In this document: positions 1 to 8,823 of the stretch, one piece after another
How positions within the stretch are numbered: position 1 is the first letter of the stretch
How the letters are laid out: each line of letters starts with the position of its first letter
NCBI RefSeq assembly: GCF_000735045.1
Contig: NZ_JPOQ01000008.1
Span: forward strand, 1 to 64,000
Origin: Ferrovum myxofaciens
Lineage (GTDB): Bacteria; Pseudomonadota; Gammaproteobacteria; Burkholderiales; Ferrovaceae
Direction: 5' to 3'
Length of the DNA: 64,000 nt
Notes under the pieces: model-generated
Database searches by the model: none
What the model was told of the DNA's origin: nothing
What the model saw: only the letters and a program-made list of their open reading frames with translations
Translations under genes and position numbers: made by a program

Positions 1-76
1 GGCATCATCAAACAATATATCGAGCAACAGCAAACGCCACTATAGGAAACGAAGATGGATGCCTTCGGCATCCGCG

Positions 77-571
77 CTATTCATCCCCGCCCTGAACGAC
101 GGGGCTTTTCGCGCAGTCCGGTAATTGCCATACCGAATGGCAGGCGATACATTTTGTCAATGTGTTCGATTCCATCTTCAGAATTTCTGCGGTTGGCGTT
201 CCGGCAGCGGCGGCTTTGGCTATGTCGTCCATATCTTGGTGAACGCTCATTCCAAGCGTTTTGAAGTCCAGCGGAAGTTTTGCAATGAGTGCCGGATTTG
301 CATCAGCGGCCACTCCCATGCCCGCCGCACTGGCGGCCTTGATGACGGCCTGCATATCGCCTCGATTCGCCCCTTCCATAATCCCTTGGGTGGCAACCAA
401 CATTCCACGCATTTCCGACAAAACAAACTCACGCTCACTGGCTTTCATAACTATCGCAGTTCGACGGTCCGTCCCTGCCGTGGTATTACCCTGGATAAAA
501 AACCATGCAAACGTCGCGACGGTAGCAATCCAGAGCAACAGAGAAATCAGGCCAAACTTACAGGATCTCAT
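77..571 (-). CDS. Membrane-anchored cytochrome c'-like protein (one CxxCH)
   Basis: 164 aa. Residues about 9-27 form one hydrophobic segment (uncleaved anchor or signal peptide). The rest is alanine-rich and helical, with a single haem-binding motif C-I-A-C-H at residues 141-145 near the C-terminus. A helical body with a C-terminal CxxCH is the layout of cytochrome c' and related four-helix c-type cytochromes, so a periplasmic monohaem protein is likely. No clear Shine-Dalgarno precedes the ATG. Known for the family: gas (NO/CO) binding or electron transfer. The role here is inferred, and the exact family is uncertain because I cannot align it. Confidence 0.6.
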   Translation of the reverse strand: MRSCKFGLISLLLWIATVATFAWFFIQGNTTAGTDRRTAIVMKASEREFVLSEMRGMLVATQGIMEGANRGDMQAVIKAASAAGMGVAADANPALIAKLPLDFKTLGMSVHQDMDDIAKAAAAGTPTAEILKMESNTLTKCIACHSVWQLPDCAKSPVVQGGDE

Positions 572-679
572 TTAATTCCACAGAGACTGATGAAAAGTGC
601 AAGCGACATCTGCCAACGATACGTGACAACCAGAGGGGCATTGGGCATTGAGTAACGCAGCCCCCCGAACTTCCCTGCC

Positions 680-1054
680 TCAGTATCCCGCCCCTGCGTG
701 TACATCAGGTAATTCGGCATCTGTAATGAACATCCAGATCATGCGGGCAATGCTTTCTGTGGCAATGACCGTGTGCCGATTGGTGGATTTCGATAACTTG
801 TCTCTCAATTCCTGCCGTACAGCAGACATGCCGGTCAAATCGAAAATGATGTCCACATTACCACTTTTCCCGATCAAGCCATCCACATCCAAAATTTCAA
901 TCCCTTGCGCCAGGGCCAAGCGACTGCCCGGTGTGTCACTTTTTTCCGCGACAGCAACAATTTTCAACCCTTTGTTGGCCTTGCCGAGCAAAGCCTCCAG
1001 AAAAACAGACCCGACCCGTCCCAATCCTACGATAGCAATCGTTTGCTTTTTCAT
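680..1054 (-). CDS. Short NAD(P)-binding Rossmann-fold protein
   Basis: 124 aa when started at the ATG of MKKQTIAIVG, where the Rossmann fold begins; a longer upstream reading adds residues with no family character. The dinucleotide loop G-L-G-R-V-G-S lies at residues 10-16, followed by the second strand IVAVAEKS. This matches the NAD-binding half of homoserine/aspartate dehydrogenase-type enzymes, but there is no catalytic or dimerisation domain. It is therefore either a stand-alone nucleotide-binding protein or a truncated oxidoreductase. Substrate unknown. Confidence 0.55.
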   Translation of the reverse strand: MKKQTIAIVGLGRVGSVFLEALLGKANKGLKIVAVAEKSDTPGSRLALAQGIEILDVDGLIGKSGNVDIIFDLTGMSAVRQELRDKLSKSTNRHTVIATESIARMIWMFITDAELPDVHAGAGY

Positions 1055-1410
1055 ATTGAGGTTATCCCTTGTAGTTGATTCTTCTTGTATGCTGTCGAAC
1101 GATTCTTTCCCCGCCCTACATTGGCCCCCACCCTGCTGCCCGATCCTCAACAAAAACCCGCAACCGCATGAACGAATTCAGGATCGCTCGGCAACCTAGA
1201 TACCGGGCCTCGTTTGGGCGACAGGAAAAATAATACCACGCCCTCGACCGCAGCGTTATTGTATGTCGCGGAATGGAAATGGAGTTTGATCAACGACAAT
1301 TTAATTGACATCCTCCCCGGCATAAATACCAAAGATCCCTATGGCGCTCGGGCGCGGCATTGAACTACCACTGAGTCACTTAAGTGCGATAACGAACGGA
1401 AGGCAACTAT
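1055..1410. other. Intergenic stretch, nothing recognised
   Basis: About 350 bp between the Rossmann protein (minus strand) and the small plus-strand ORFs. I see no convincing coding sequence, RNA gene or strong hairpin. It should hold the divergent promoters for both sides. Confidence 0.4.
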
Positions 1411-1518
1411 ATGAACAGAGTATAAGTAAAAGTCTCTGCTGACAAAATTCGGGATGAACTCAGGAATGCCATGAACGATATCCATTCAAAATTCGGATGG
1501 CATCAGAATTTAAGGTAA
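1411..1518 (+). pseudogene. Small ORF interrupted by an in-frame TAA
   Basis: After a GGAAGG ribosome site, ATG at 1411 opens M-N-R-V and then meets TAA at 1423-1425. The same frame continues for 30 codons as V-K-V-S-A-D-K-I-R-D-E-L and ends at TAA 1516-1518, which overlaps the ATG of the next ORF by one base (TAATG). The ribosome site, the helical peptide composition and the coupling to the next gene suggest a real small gene of about 35 codons that has taken a nonsense mutation. A sequencing error cannot be excluded. No homologue is recognised. Confidence 0.35.
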
Positions 1519-1685
1519 TGAATATGACACTATGGATAGGTATAGGCGTTGCGATTTTTCTGGTGCTGTACGTGCTTGTCATGCGACTTTTTTTCCATGA
1601 AAGCCGCATCCTGGAGAAACACATCAATTACAAGAAGATCCGCCACTGGGAAGACAAGGAATCCGAAGGTCACGGAGATCTATAG
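1518..1685 (+). CDS. Small single-pass membrane protein
   Basis: 55 aa. The start is chosen at the ATG inside TAATG, overlapping the stop of the preceding small ORF, rather than 21 nt upstream. Residues 4-23 are strongly hydrophobic (one transmembrane helix). The tail is hydrophilic and mixed-charge, ending in acidic and His residues (EDKESEGHGDL), so it is probably cytoplasmic. Not recognised. Small anchors like this often accompany respiratory or envelope complexes, but nothing nearby proves that. Confidence 0.5.
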   Translation: MNMTLWIGIGVAIFLVLYVLVMRLFFHESRILEKHINYKKIRHWEDKESEGHGDL

Positions 1686-1759
1686 ATCGCGAACCTTGCA
1701 ACATTTCCTGTGCTAAAGTGTCCAATCCACCCTTTCTCTTCAGCCCGAAAGGACACTTC

Positions 1760-2566
1760 ATGAAGAAAGCATTGCAGGTTTCACTGATCATCCTCCCGAT
1801 GGCTGGTGGTGCCTTTGCCGGGTATCTCTACTGGAAAAATTCAGCGGACAAACAAGCCCGTCTTCAACGACAGGTTACTTCCCTGCCGGTTGCTGGCCCG
1901 GTGATTACCCCGCAACCGCCCCCTGTTCCAGCGTCGGCAAAAATCATCGGGCCACCAACTCCAGAGATCCCTGCCCTTCCCTCTCTGGACAAAAGTGATT
2001 CCTTCATGCTCGACAGTATTTCGCACTTAACCAAAAACAGGTCATTGATGCACCTCTTCAATGATGAAAATCTGGTCACCCACCTTGTCTCCACCCTTGA
2101 CAATCTCCTGCGTCAGAGCATTCCGTTGAACGGACTGCCCGTGGATGCACCCAATGGCAGTTTCCGGGTAAGAAACCAGGCGGGGGTATTGAGCATCGAT
2201 CCCGCCAACTCAGCGCGATATGCCCCATACATGCGCATCGTCGATGCCGTGGATGCCAAGGCGGTAGTCCGGTTATATCTTGAGGTATATCCCTTATTTC
2301 AGGAGGCCTACGAACAGTTGGGCCATCCCAAACAATATTTCAACGACCGTCTGCTGGCGGTTCTCGATGACCTGATCAAGGCCCCGGAAATTTCACCGCC
2401 AGTACAACTGGTTCAGCCACACGTGCTGTACCAGTTTTCTGACGATAATCTGGAAAACAGATCAGCCGGACAAAAAATGATGATCCGACTGGGGTTATCC
2501 AACGAACGAAAACTCAAAGAAAAACTGGAAACCATTCGTTCAGAACTGAAGCAGCACCTTCGATAG
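1760..2566 (+). CDS. DUF3014 family periplasmic/membrane protein
   Basis: 268 aa from the ATG of MKKALQVSL, chosen because GAAAGGA lies just upstream and the hydrophobic helix starts directly after it; an upstream start at 1718 would add a non-family prefix. Residues about 5-25 are a membrane anchor, followed by a Pro-rich linker (about 45-80) and a helical domain with Y-x-R-I-V-D and Q-A-Y-E-Q-L-G-H-P motifs typical of DUF3014. The family is widespread in Proteobacteria and its function is unknown. It stands alone. Confidence 0.75.
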   Translation: MKKALQVSLIILPMAGGAFAGYLYWKNSADKQARLQRQVTSLPVAGPVITPQPPPVPASAKIIGPPTPEIPALPSLDKSDSFMLDSISHLTKNRSLMHLFNDENLVTHLVSTLDNLLRQSIPLNGLPVDAPNGSFRVRNQAGVLSIDPANSARYAPYMRIVDAVDAKAVVRLYLEVYPLFQEAYEQLGHPKQYFNDRLLAVLDDLIKAPEISPPVQLVQPHVLYQFSDDNLENRSAGQKMMIRLGLSNERKLKEKLETIRSELKQHLR

Positions 2567-2658
2567 GGTGAAACCACTACCGAGCCAGTCTCCATCACTC
2601 CCTCTCCCACGGCTCCCGTATTACGGCCATGAACCCCATCCACAGGGGGGAACAATGC

Positions 2659-3201
2659 CTAGGGTGCAGGTTGCAGACTTCCGCAATCTGAGCCCAGCCA
2701 CTTGGCGCTGGATTCCATGGTCACGGCAAATTCCTTGCCCTGCTCCTGGTGAGTAATCTCAACCCTCGTGGTATAAGCCTCACTGTTCCGGAACACGACT
2801 TCACCCTCACCGACAGTTGGTGGGCTACCACAGTTGAAATGAAGCCGGTATTTGTCTCCAGACTGGCTGGTAATGGAACTTTCACAGCCATTCTTCTGAG
2901 GCAATCGGTTACGTTCGATCATATCCCGGGTTGTGCAGACGCGTATACCGCCGTTGGCCCCCATGGACACCCCTTGTTTTTGCATCAAGGCTTCCATTTG
3001 ACTGCGCATTTGAGGCGACATAGCCTGCACGACCTGGCTCATGTCGAGCATAGGACCAGCACCATTCTGTGAGGGCAGTTGCACCGTAGGTTGAATTTCC
3101 CATAGCCCAGGTTTCATGGGCAGTTCGGCCCACGCAGAAACATTGGCGATTCCACCTGCCGCAATCAAAACCGCGGTACCCACAGATCTAAATTGTCGCA
3201 T
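2659..3201 (-). CDS. DUF3617 family exported protein
   Basis: 180 aa. A cleavable signal peptide (about residues 1-25, ending A-W-A) is followed by the hallmark K-P-G-L-W-E segment of DUF3617 and two Cys pairs (VCTT...NGCE, HFNCG...SDCG) that could form periplasmic disulfides. A perfect AAGGAGG lies 7-8 nt before the ATG, suggesting strong translation. Function unknown; the family is common in beta- and gammaproteobacteria. It converges on the DUF3014 gene and is probably its own transcription unit. Confidence 0.75.
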   Translation of the reverse strand: MRQFRSVGTAVLIAAGGIANVSAWAELPMKPGLWEIQPTVQLPSQNGAGPMLDMSQVVQAMSPQMRSQMEALMQKQGVSMGANGGIRVCTTRDMIERNRLPQKNGCESSITSQSGDKYRLHFNCGSPPTVGEGEVVFRNSEAYTTRVEITHQEQGKEFAVTMESSAKWLGSDCGSLQPAP

Positions 3202-3435
3202 GGTGTAACCTCCTTACTGGAGAAGTGAAGTGTGGAGTAGTTTCCATTTTGATCGGATGCAATGCATAGGACTATAGTTTTTAGAACAAAATGAAAACAT
3301 ATAGCAAATGGTAACTGGGGATGGTCTAACCTGATTGGGCAAGGTGTGTTCGCGGAATTAGAGAGTGTACCGAGGTGAACCTCACGAAACAGACCAAAGC
3401 GCGAATCAAAAAATCTTTTATTTTCATAAAATTAC

Positions 3436-3511
3436 TGGTGGGCCGTGAAGGATTCGAACCTTCGACCAACGGATTAAGAGTCCGCTGCTCTACCAACTGA
3501 GCTAACGACCC
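3436..3511 (-). tRNA. tRNA-Lys (CTT)
   Basis: Read on the minus strand this is a 76-nt cloverleaf: acceptor GGGTCGT pairing with ACGGCCC, D-arm GCTC...GAGC, anticodon loop CTCTTAA (anticodon CTT), T-arm with GGTTCGAATCC, and an encoded CCA. All stems pair. There is no truncated copy nearby, so unlike the tRNA-Lys(TTT) gene at 28.9 kb this one does not mark an island edge. Confidence 0.95.
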
Positions 3512-3796
3512 ACGCCATGAAGCGGGAATTATAGCAGAATTCCCCGCCACAAAATCAAACGACTATTCGCCCCCTCCCTTCCATGCCAACCTTGAATCCT
3601 ATGAGGGAAGATACAAGGTTGTAACAAAAATATTCATCCGTTCAAACAGTTGCGCATAAAAATCTGCCTCTACCATATTTTTTATTATTTTTATTTGATC
3701 TTAATCAAATTTATGGTTAAAATCAGTCATCCCAACATAAAGATTGGTGGGATAGAACAGTATCGCATTCAGATAAAAATTTCAGGAGATTGCGCC

Positions 3797-3892
3797 ATGG
3801 GTAATATCGTGATGTATGAAATCATTGGAATCGTGGGAATTGCCTTGTTTTGTTTCATTGCTGACAACGCCAACTGGCAGCGCAAGAAGTAA
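3797..3892 (+). CDS. Very small single-pass membrane protein (31 aa)
   Basis: ATG at 3797 is preceded by TCAGGAGAT, a good Shine-Dalgarno 8-9 nt away. That favours this start over the longer frame opening at 3650, whose first part is AT-rich and non-coding in character. The product is a short N-terminus, one hydrophobic helix (about residues 7-23, IIGIVGIALFCFIA) and the basic tail NWQRKK, giving an N-out/C-in miniprotein. The size resembles accessory subunits of respiratory or transport complexes, but no family is recognised. Confidence 0.45.
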   Translation: MGNIVMYEIIGIVGIALFCFIADNANWQRKK

Positions 3893-3984
3893 CAATCATG
3901 CCTCTCCCGGCGATGCACCCATACCCCCCCGCAAGGTGATGCATCGCTGGTTTTACTGATCAGGCACCCAAGCCACGGATAGGC

Positions 3985-6645
3985 TTACTGTCCATTATCA
4001 TTACGATTTTTCAATTCTTCTTCGAATTCCTCTACGGGAACCGGTTTACCAAACAGGTACCCTTGGTAGACAACGCAACCATGTTGCTCGAGGAATGCAC
4101 GCTGTTCTTCCGTCTCCACCCCCTCTGCAATGACCTCCATTCCCAGATTATTAGCCATGCCGATGATGGTCTGTACAATGATCGAATCACTGTGTTTCAC
4201 ACCAATGTTGCGCACGAAGGACTGATCGATTTTCAATTGATCAAGGGGTAACTGTGTCAGGTAAGACAACGATGAGTAGCCAGTGCCGAAGTCATCCATG
4301 GAGAAACGCACCCCATTCTGTCTGAGTGCGTGCATCTTGACGATGGTATCACTGATGTTGTCCAGAACCAGACTTTCCGTAAGTTCGAATTTGATTTGAT
4401 TGGGGTTGAGCACATGTCTCTGAAACGTCTGGCGTACTTGCTCCACGAAATCGGGTTGATGAAATTGTGGTGCGCTGACATTGATGGCAAGCCGCAGGTT
4501 ACAGGCAAGCGGGTCGGCTTCCCATGTCTTGAGTTGGGCACAAGCCATTTCCAGCACCCATCGCCCGATGGGCAGAATCAGACCCGTTTCTTCAGCCAAC
4601 GGGATAAACTGCAGGGGTGAAACCAGTCCGCGTTGTGGATGCATCCAGCGTATCAACACCTCTGCCCCGAGAATATGACCGGTGTGACCAACCTGCATTT
4701 GGTAATGCAGTCTGAACTGGTTCTCTCCCAGGGCACCACGCAAGTCAGTTTCCAACGCCGCGCGGGTTTCCAGTACCACCTGCATGGCAGGGTCATAGAA
4801 ACGCAGGCTATTGCGTCCGGCATTCTTCGCCTGATACATGGCGGTGTCCGCACGTTTGAGCAATTCGTCCACCATGACCGCCTGATTGCAAAACAGGGTG
4901 ATTCCAATGCTGGCAGAACTTTGATATTCATAATTCGCCAGCAGATGAGGCCGACCGATGGCAGCAAGTATTTTGTCGCAAATGACTTCCGTTTGGGCAG
5001 CCGCTTGTAAAGGCTCTTCACTCAACTCCTGCAGGATGACAATGAATTCATCGCCACCTAACCTCGCCACAGTATCCCCTTCACGTACACAGGCTTGCAA
5101 CCGACTGGCCACCTCGATGAGCAATAGATCGCCGATATTATGCCCCCTGGTATCGTTAAGAATCTTGAAGTTATCAAGATCGATGAACAGGAGAGCGGCA
5201 TGGTAGTGATGACGGGCGCTGGCGGCAAAAGTATGTTGCAGACGCTCGACCAGCAGGCGTCGATTGGGCAGACTGGTCAGTGGATCATAAAAAGCCAAAG
5301 AGTGGATTGTGGCTTCGCTTTTTTTGAATTTGGAAAGATCCGAATAGGAACTGACATAGTTCGTGACTTTTCCCTCGGTATTAGTAACGGCGGTAATGGT
5401 GAGCCAGTCCGGATAGATTTCTCCATTTTTGCGCCGGTTCCAGATTTCGCCATGCCAGTAGTGATCTCGGGTCAGAACTTCCCACATTTGTTGATAGAAT
5501 TCGGGACTCTGCCTCCCAGACTTCATCAGGGCGGGCGTCTTGCCGATGATTTCCTCAGCACTGTACCCGGTCTGGCGCGTAAAAGATTTATTGATACGCA
5601 GGATGACTTTGTCGGCATCGGTGATGAGAATTCCTTCCTGTGATTCGAAAGCGATGGCGGCAATGCGCAGTTCCTGCTCCGCCTGCTTGCGTGCAATCTC
5701 GTTAGTAAAATTGCTCAGTGCAAAACTAATATCGACGGCCATTTCCACCAGCAGGTCGCACGCAGCTTCGTCGAACGCATTGGTTTCGCCTGCATACAAG
5801 GTAAAAGCACCGATAATGATGCCATTCCGGTGCAGCGGCAGCGACGCCGAGGCAGCCCAACCACCGCGTGCTGCGCGTTCTTGCCATGGAGCGGTGAGCG
5901 GATCATTCATGAAATCCTGGCTCCAGAAGGGACGGTTTTCGCGCAGGGCGATCCCGATTGGACCATGGCCGAAGGGGCTCTCAGCATCTGCCGAGATTTC
6001 GATATTTTTCAGTTCCTCGATACCCCCACCAAAACTGCAAGCCGGCAGTACCCTGTGCGTCTCAGCATTGATGAGCCCGATCCACGCCATCTTCATCCTT
6101 CCAAACCGCACCGCAGCACAACAGATTTTCAGAAACAACTCTTCCTCATTGGTACAGTGCACGATAGCCTTATTACTTTGGCTCAGCGCATTATAAAGAT
6201 GGGTACGCCGCTGGATTTCCGCTTCGGCGGACTTACGCTTGGTAATATCGCGAATGTTGCACTGAATGACCTGGATACCGTCACACTCGTAGGTGTTACT
6301 CACGAATTCAACCTGGACTCGTGCTCCTGATTTTGTTTTGAGCGGAAGATCTTCGTACCGGGCGTATCCCTTTGTCTGCAGTTCCGCAAACATTTCCTTG
6401 CTCTCGCATCTGTCAGAAAACGGGCCCACTTCCCATAGTTTTTTCCCCAGAAACTCCGCATGCGTGTAACCAAGCATATTGATCAAATAGGGATTGACAT
6501 CTTCGATCTGGGCTGTGTCGACGTTAAGAAGCAGGATCCCATCCTGAGCGGTTTCAAACAATCGACGGTAACTGCTTTCGGAAGCTCGTAGCGCCTTAAA
6601 TTCCGGTGCTGTTAACAGCAGAGAAGTTGGCATTTGCTTATCCAT
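3985..6645 (-). CDS. PAS-GAF-PAS-GGDEF-EAL cyclic-di-GMP signalling protein
   Basis: 886 aa and no transmembrane helix, so cytoplasmic. Domain order: PAS (about 20-135), GAF (about 145-305), PAS (about 325-435), GGDEF (about 450-615) and EAL (about 630-880). The cyclase signature G-G-D-E-F is intact at residue 530, with an RxxD inhibitory site (R-E-G-D) five residues upstream, so cyclase activity with product inhibition is expected. In the EAL domain the signature reads E-V-L (about 662); the catalytic Glu is kept and D-D-F-G-T-G-Y-S-S is intact, so phosphodiesterase activity remains possible. The two PAS domains and the GAF domain suggest sensing of redox, gas or small ligands. It is monocistronic with a weak ribosome site. 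Confidence 0.93.
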   Translation of the reverse strand: MDKQMPTSLLLTAPEFKALRASESSYRRLFETAQDGILLLNVDTAQIEDVNPYLINMLGYTHAEFLGKKLWEVGPFSDRCESKEMFAELQTKGYARYEDLPLKTKSGARVQVEFVSNTYECDGIQVIQCNIRDITKRKSAEAEIQRRTHLYNALSQSNKAIVHCTNEEELFLKICCAAVRFGRMKMAWIGLINAETHRVLPACSFGGGIEELKNIEISADAESPFGHGPIGIALRENRPFWSQDFMNDPLTAPWQERAARGGWAASASLPLHRNGIIIGAFTLYAGETNAFDEAACDLLVEMAVDISFALSNFTNEIARKQAEQELRIAAIAFESQEGILITDADKVILRINKSFTRQTGYSAEEIIGKTPALMKSGRQSPEFYQQMWEVLTRDHYWHGEIWNRRKNGEIYPDWLTITAVTNTEGKVTNYVSSYSDLSKFKKSEATIHSLAFYDPLTSLPNRRLLVERLQHTFAASARHHYHAALLFIDLDNFKILNDTRGHNIGDLLLIEVASRLQACVREGDTVARLGGDEFIVILQELSEEPLQAAAQTEVICDKILAAIGRPHLLANYEYQSSASIGITLFCNQAVMVDELLKRADTAMYQAKNAGRNSLRFYDPAMQVVLETRAALETDLRGALGENQFRLHYQMQVGHTGHILGAEVLIRWMHPQRGLVSPLQFIPLAEETGLILPIGRWVLEMACAQLKTWEADPLACNLRLAINVSAPQFHQPDFVEQVRQTFQRHVLNPNQIKFELTESLVLDNISDTIVKMHALRQNGVRFSMDDFGTGYSSLSYLTQLPLDQLKIDQSFVRNIGVKHSDSIIVQTIIGMANNLGMEVIAEGVETEEQRAFLEQHGCVVYQGYLFGKPVPVEEFEEELKNRNDNGQ

Positions 6646-6811
6646 AAATGTTCAAATATTTTATTGAAGGATACCGGGAATCCTGAAATAAAATATGGAA
6701 ATCGTCTGGACGGTATCGCACATAATAGAACCTGATTATGCCTCTATCTCAGGCCGCACTGGATAACTGTACGGATATACAATATATCAACCTCCTGCAA
6801 TAACCATTTGA

Positions 6812-6934
6812 ATGGAATCGAAACGTCAACTGGATGTGCTGGACAGGCAACTGGACGGAAATCGTCTTGTCTCGGGCAATGAATACACGATTGCCGACGT
6901 GCTCAGTAAACACGTTCATGTACAGATTTCCTGA
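6812..6934 (+). pseudogene. Remnant of a glutathione S-transferase (YghU/YfcG-like)
   Basis: A 40-codon open stretch reads MESKRQLDVLDRQL...NRLVSGNEYTIAD, the linker and helix region of Nu-class glutathione transferases (family pattern V-K-R-Q-L-D-V-L-D followed by G-x-E-Y-T-I-A-D). A TGA sits immediately upstream in frame, and the similarity stops after T-I-A-D, so neither the thioredoxin domain nor the rest of the C-terminal domain is present. This is decayed coding DNA in an otherwise empty 430-bp gap (6646-7076). Confidence 0.6.
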
Positions 6935-7076
6935 CACAAACGAAAATACCGTGAGATTTTCAGGTGAGGCCGGGCAAACCTAAATGAAAGTTGCCGCCAG
7001 ACCTTACAACATGAGGGAGGATTACATGTCGTCGTCGCATTAGTGTTTCGCGAATGACTGCCAAGTTGCGCCTGAA

Positions 7077-7709
7077 TTATTTTCTCGCCAGAGGATTTGG
7101 TGTGGGTTCCGCAATCTTGGTTAATGTATTTCGATCCGTGTGATGAAAGGGGTCTGCCTTACCCTTTATCATGAGCACTGTGTCTTCATCATAAGACCAG
7201 GTTCCATCGGGATTGATTGTGACCTTGATCCGAAATTCGATCGTCTTGAACGCATAGTCAAGGAATGGTGCCGAACGGATACCAAAGTTTCCGGAGTCAT
7301 GAGTAGCTATTAACTCAAACTCTCTCGCGTCAGCACCCGCTACTCCCACAGCCATGACGACCTGGCCACGCGGAATTGTCAGGGTGTGGATCACTGTATT
7401 TGTGGAAGGCTCCCATAGCCAGTATCCGACTTGGTCATGATATGTCTTAACCTGGTCTGGCTTAACCACATGAGTATGATAACGTAGGCCATATAACAAC
7501 TGTGGTCCATTGGTCTGTGGGTCTATCGGTTGAAGTTCAATATGCTCGACAAAAGCCTGTTTCTTTGGCCCCTCAACTTTCGGCTTAACGTCCAGGCCGC
7601 GAGTACCTTGCCAAATACCCGCCATACCTCGAAGGGGACCAAGATTTTTCAGAGTATCAACATCCACATTTGATGGCTCAGTATAAATGTCTTCTGGAAA
7701 TTCAGTCAT
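7077..7709 (-). CDS. Haem-binding beta-barrel (nitrobindin-like) protein
   Basis: 210 aa from the ATG of MTEFPEDIY, chosen because TTGGAG lies about 10 nt upstream; an earlier start at 7754 would add 15 residues of no family character. The G-P-L-R-G-M-A-G-I-W-Q-G-T-R-G motif near the N-terminus, the alternating beta-strand pattern, and the late H-T-L-T-I-P-R-G and Y-D-E-D-T-V-L-M segments fit the nitrobindin/THAP4-like beta-barrel family. Known for the family: ferric haem binding and reactivity with NO or peroxynitrite. Cytoplasmic; no partner gene is adjacent, and it lies just outside the outermost guaA-type repeat at 7.87 kb. Confidence 0.7.
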   Translation of the reverse strand: MTEFPEDIYTEPSNVDVDTLKNLGPLRGMAGIWQGTRGLDVKPKVEGPKKQAFVEHIELQPIDPQTNGPQLLYGLRYHTHVVKPDQVKTYHDQVGYWLWEPSTNTVIHTLTIPRGQVVMAVGVAGADAREFELIATHDSGNFGIRSAPFLDYAFKTIEFRIKVTINPDGTWSYDEDTVLMIKGKADPFHHTDRNTLTKIAEPTPNPLARK

Positions 7710-7870
7710 AAGCGTATTCTCCAAGGTTTTCCTTACTGTCAGGATTACCGACAAAAGTTTTGCTTGTCGCCAATAGATGTCGGTAGTTTTTCGCGATACA
7801 AACCTAAATAAATCAATAAGTTAAGCAACTTTCCCGACAGTCGACAAAAGTTTCCGAAAGGCCTAAAATT

Positions 7871-7886
7871 ATTCCCACTCTATCGT
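7871..7886. repeat. Outermost guaA-3'-end repeat (att-like)
   Basis: Contains TCCCACTCTAT, identical to the guaA terminus at 11387-11397 over 11 bases. On the minus strand it reads ACG ATA GAG TGG GAA TAA (T-I-E-W-E-stop). It probably marks the original right border of guaA before insertion of downstream elements. Confidence 0.6.
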
Positions 7887-7972
7887 CAACGAGCGAATAA
7901 ACCCATTGCGATACAATAGCTTGGTAAAGTCTCCGATTCCAATGCCATGAAAAGTGCCACGTTCAGTCACTT

Positions 7973-8296
7973 TCATACGACACTCAACTCCCTGGACAAC
8001 TCGGGATGCTTGATTATCAACCGAAGCAGGCACAACACCCCCCCTGGAGGCGCGAACCGTCCTTGCTCCCAATCGCGCAATGTCGCCACTGGGGTTTCGA
8101 TACGCTCGGCAAACGCGGCCTGTGTCAGGCCAGATTTCTCTCGGGCCTGACGCACAAGAATCTGCTCAGGCATTGTGACACGCCCAAGCCCTGCCTTCGC
8201 CTCTGCGAGTGCTTGCCGCAGATCGGGAAGAACCTCACCGGCATCGGCCTCAATAGCCGTTGCCACTTTCTCAACGTCGATTTCCTTAATGCCCAT
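7973..8296 (-). CDS. HTH (Xre-type) antitoxin, HigA/NadS-like
   Basis: 107 aa from the ATG of MGIKEIDVEKV, which begins 1 nt after the stop of the upstream toxin gene. The C-terminal half is a Cro/C1-type helix-turn-helix (about residues 50-100: VRQAREKSGLTQAAFAERI...VATLRDWEQG). The N-terminal half is an acidic, helical toxin-binding region. Type II antitoxins of this layout repress their own operon and neutralise a RelE/HigB-fold mRNA interferase. The toxin-first order is typical of higBA. It sits inside the cassette bounded by guaA 3'-end repeats. Confidence 0.85.
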   Translation of the reverse strand: MGIKEIDVEKVATAIEADAGEVLPDLRQALAEAKAGLGRVTMPEQILVRQAREKSGLTQAAFAERIETPVATLRDWEQGRFAPPGGVLCLLRLIIKHPELSRELSVV

Positions 8297-8297
8297 G

Positions 8298-8594
8298 TCA
8301 CACCACCTTTTTGATTTCGACTGGAAGCATGTTGGCGCGTTCGGCCTTGGCATACGCTGCCACCAACAGCACCACTTCCTGCTCGGCCAAGTTGAAGTAG
8401 ATCACCCGCGCACCACTTGATTTGCCAGATCCGGCACGGCTCCAACGAACCTTGCGCGCTCCATCCGCACCGGGAATCACGTCCCCTGCCAGCGGATTCT
8501 CTGCAATCCAGTCGATGAAGGACAGTCGCCCTTCTTCTGACCACAACTTCTCGGCCTGCTTCTGGAAAGTCGGGGTTTCGATCACGGTGCGCAT
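8298..8594 (-). CDS. RelE/ParE-superfamily toxin, HigB-like
   Basis: 98 aa. The pattern TPTFQKQAEKLW...FIDWIAENPLAGDVIPGADGARKVRW...ARVIYFNL...VVLLVAAYAKAE is that of HigB/RelE-fold ribosome-dependent mRNA interferases, with conserved basic residues (K/R at about 48-60) and a final K-A-E-R. It is transcribed before the antitoxin with a 1-nt gap, so the pair is translationally coupled. Activity is inferred from family; the full-length frame suggests it is intact. Confidence 0.85.
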   Translation of the reverse strand: MRTVIETPTFQKQAEKLWSEEGRLSFIDWIAENPLAGDVIPGADGARKVRWSRAGSGKSSGARVIYFNLAEQEVVLLVAAYAKAERANMLPVEIKKVV

Positions 8595-8823
8595 GAGAGC
8601 GATTATACGGGATTCCCGCAGTGCAATGCAATCTTTCTCTTCTCATACGACGAATACTCGCGCGCAGATTCGATACCATGCGCCACTACCATCCCGCTTC
8701 ATGGCATCGATCCGACATCGCCTCAACGGCTTCACATGTGCCATGAAAAATGCCATTAATGACGTGTGGCGGTCATCAATGGCATTTAATTTTTTCAATA
8801 CAGTCAATGCGCTACAGAATTTT

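Noticed and set aside
3436-3511. tRNA-Lys(CTT) as an island boundary
   Set aside because: No truncated copy of this tRNA and no mobile cargo adjacent.
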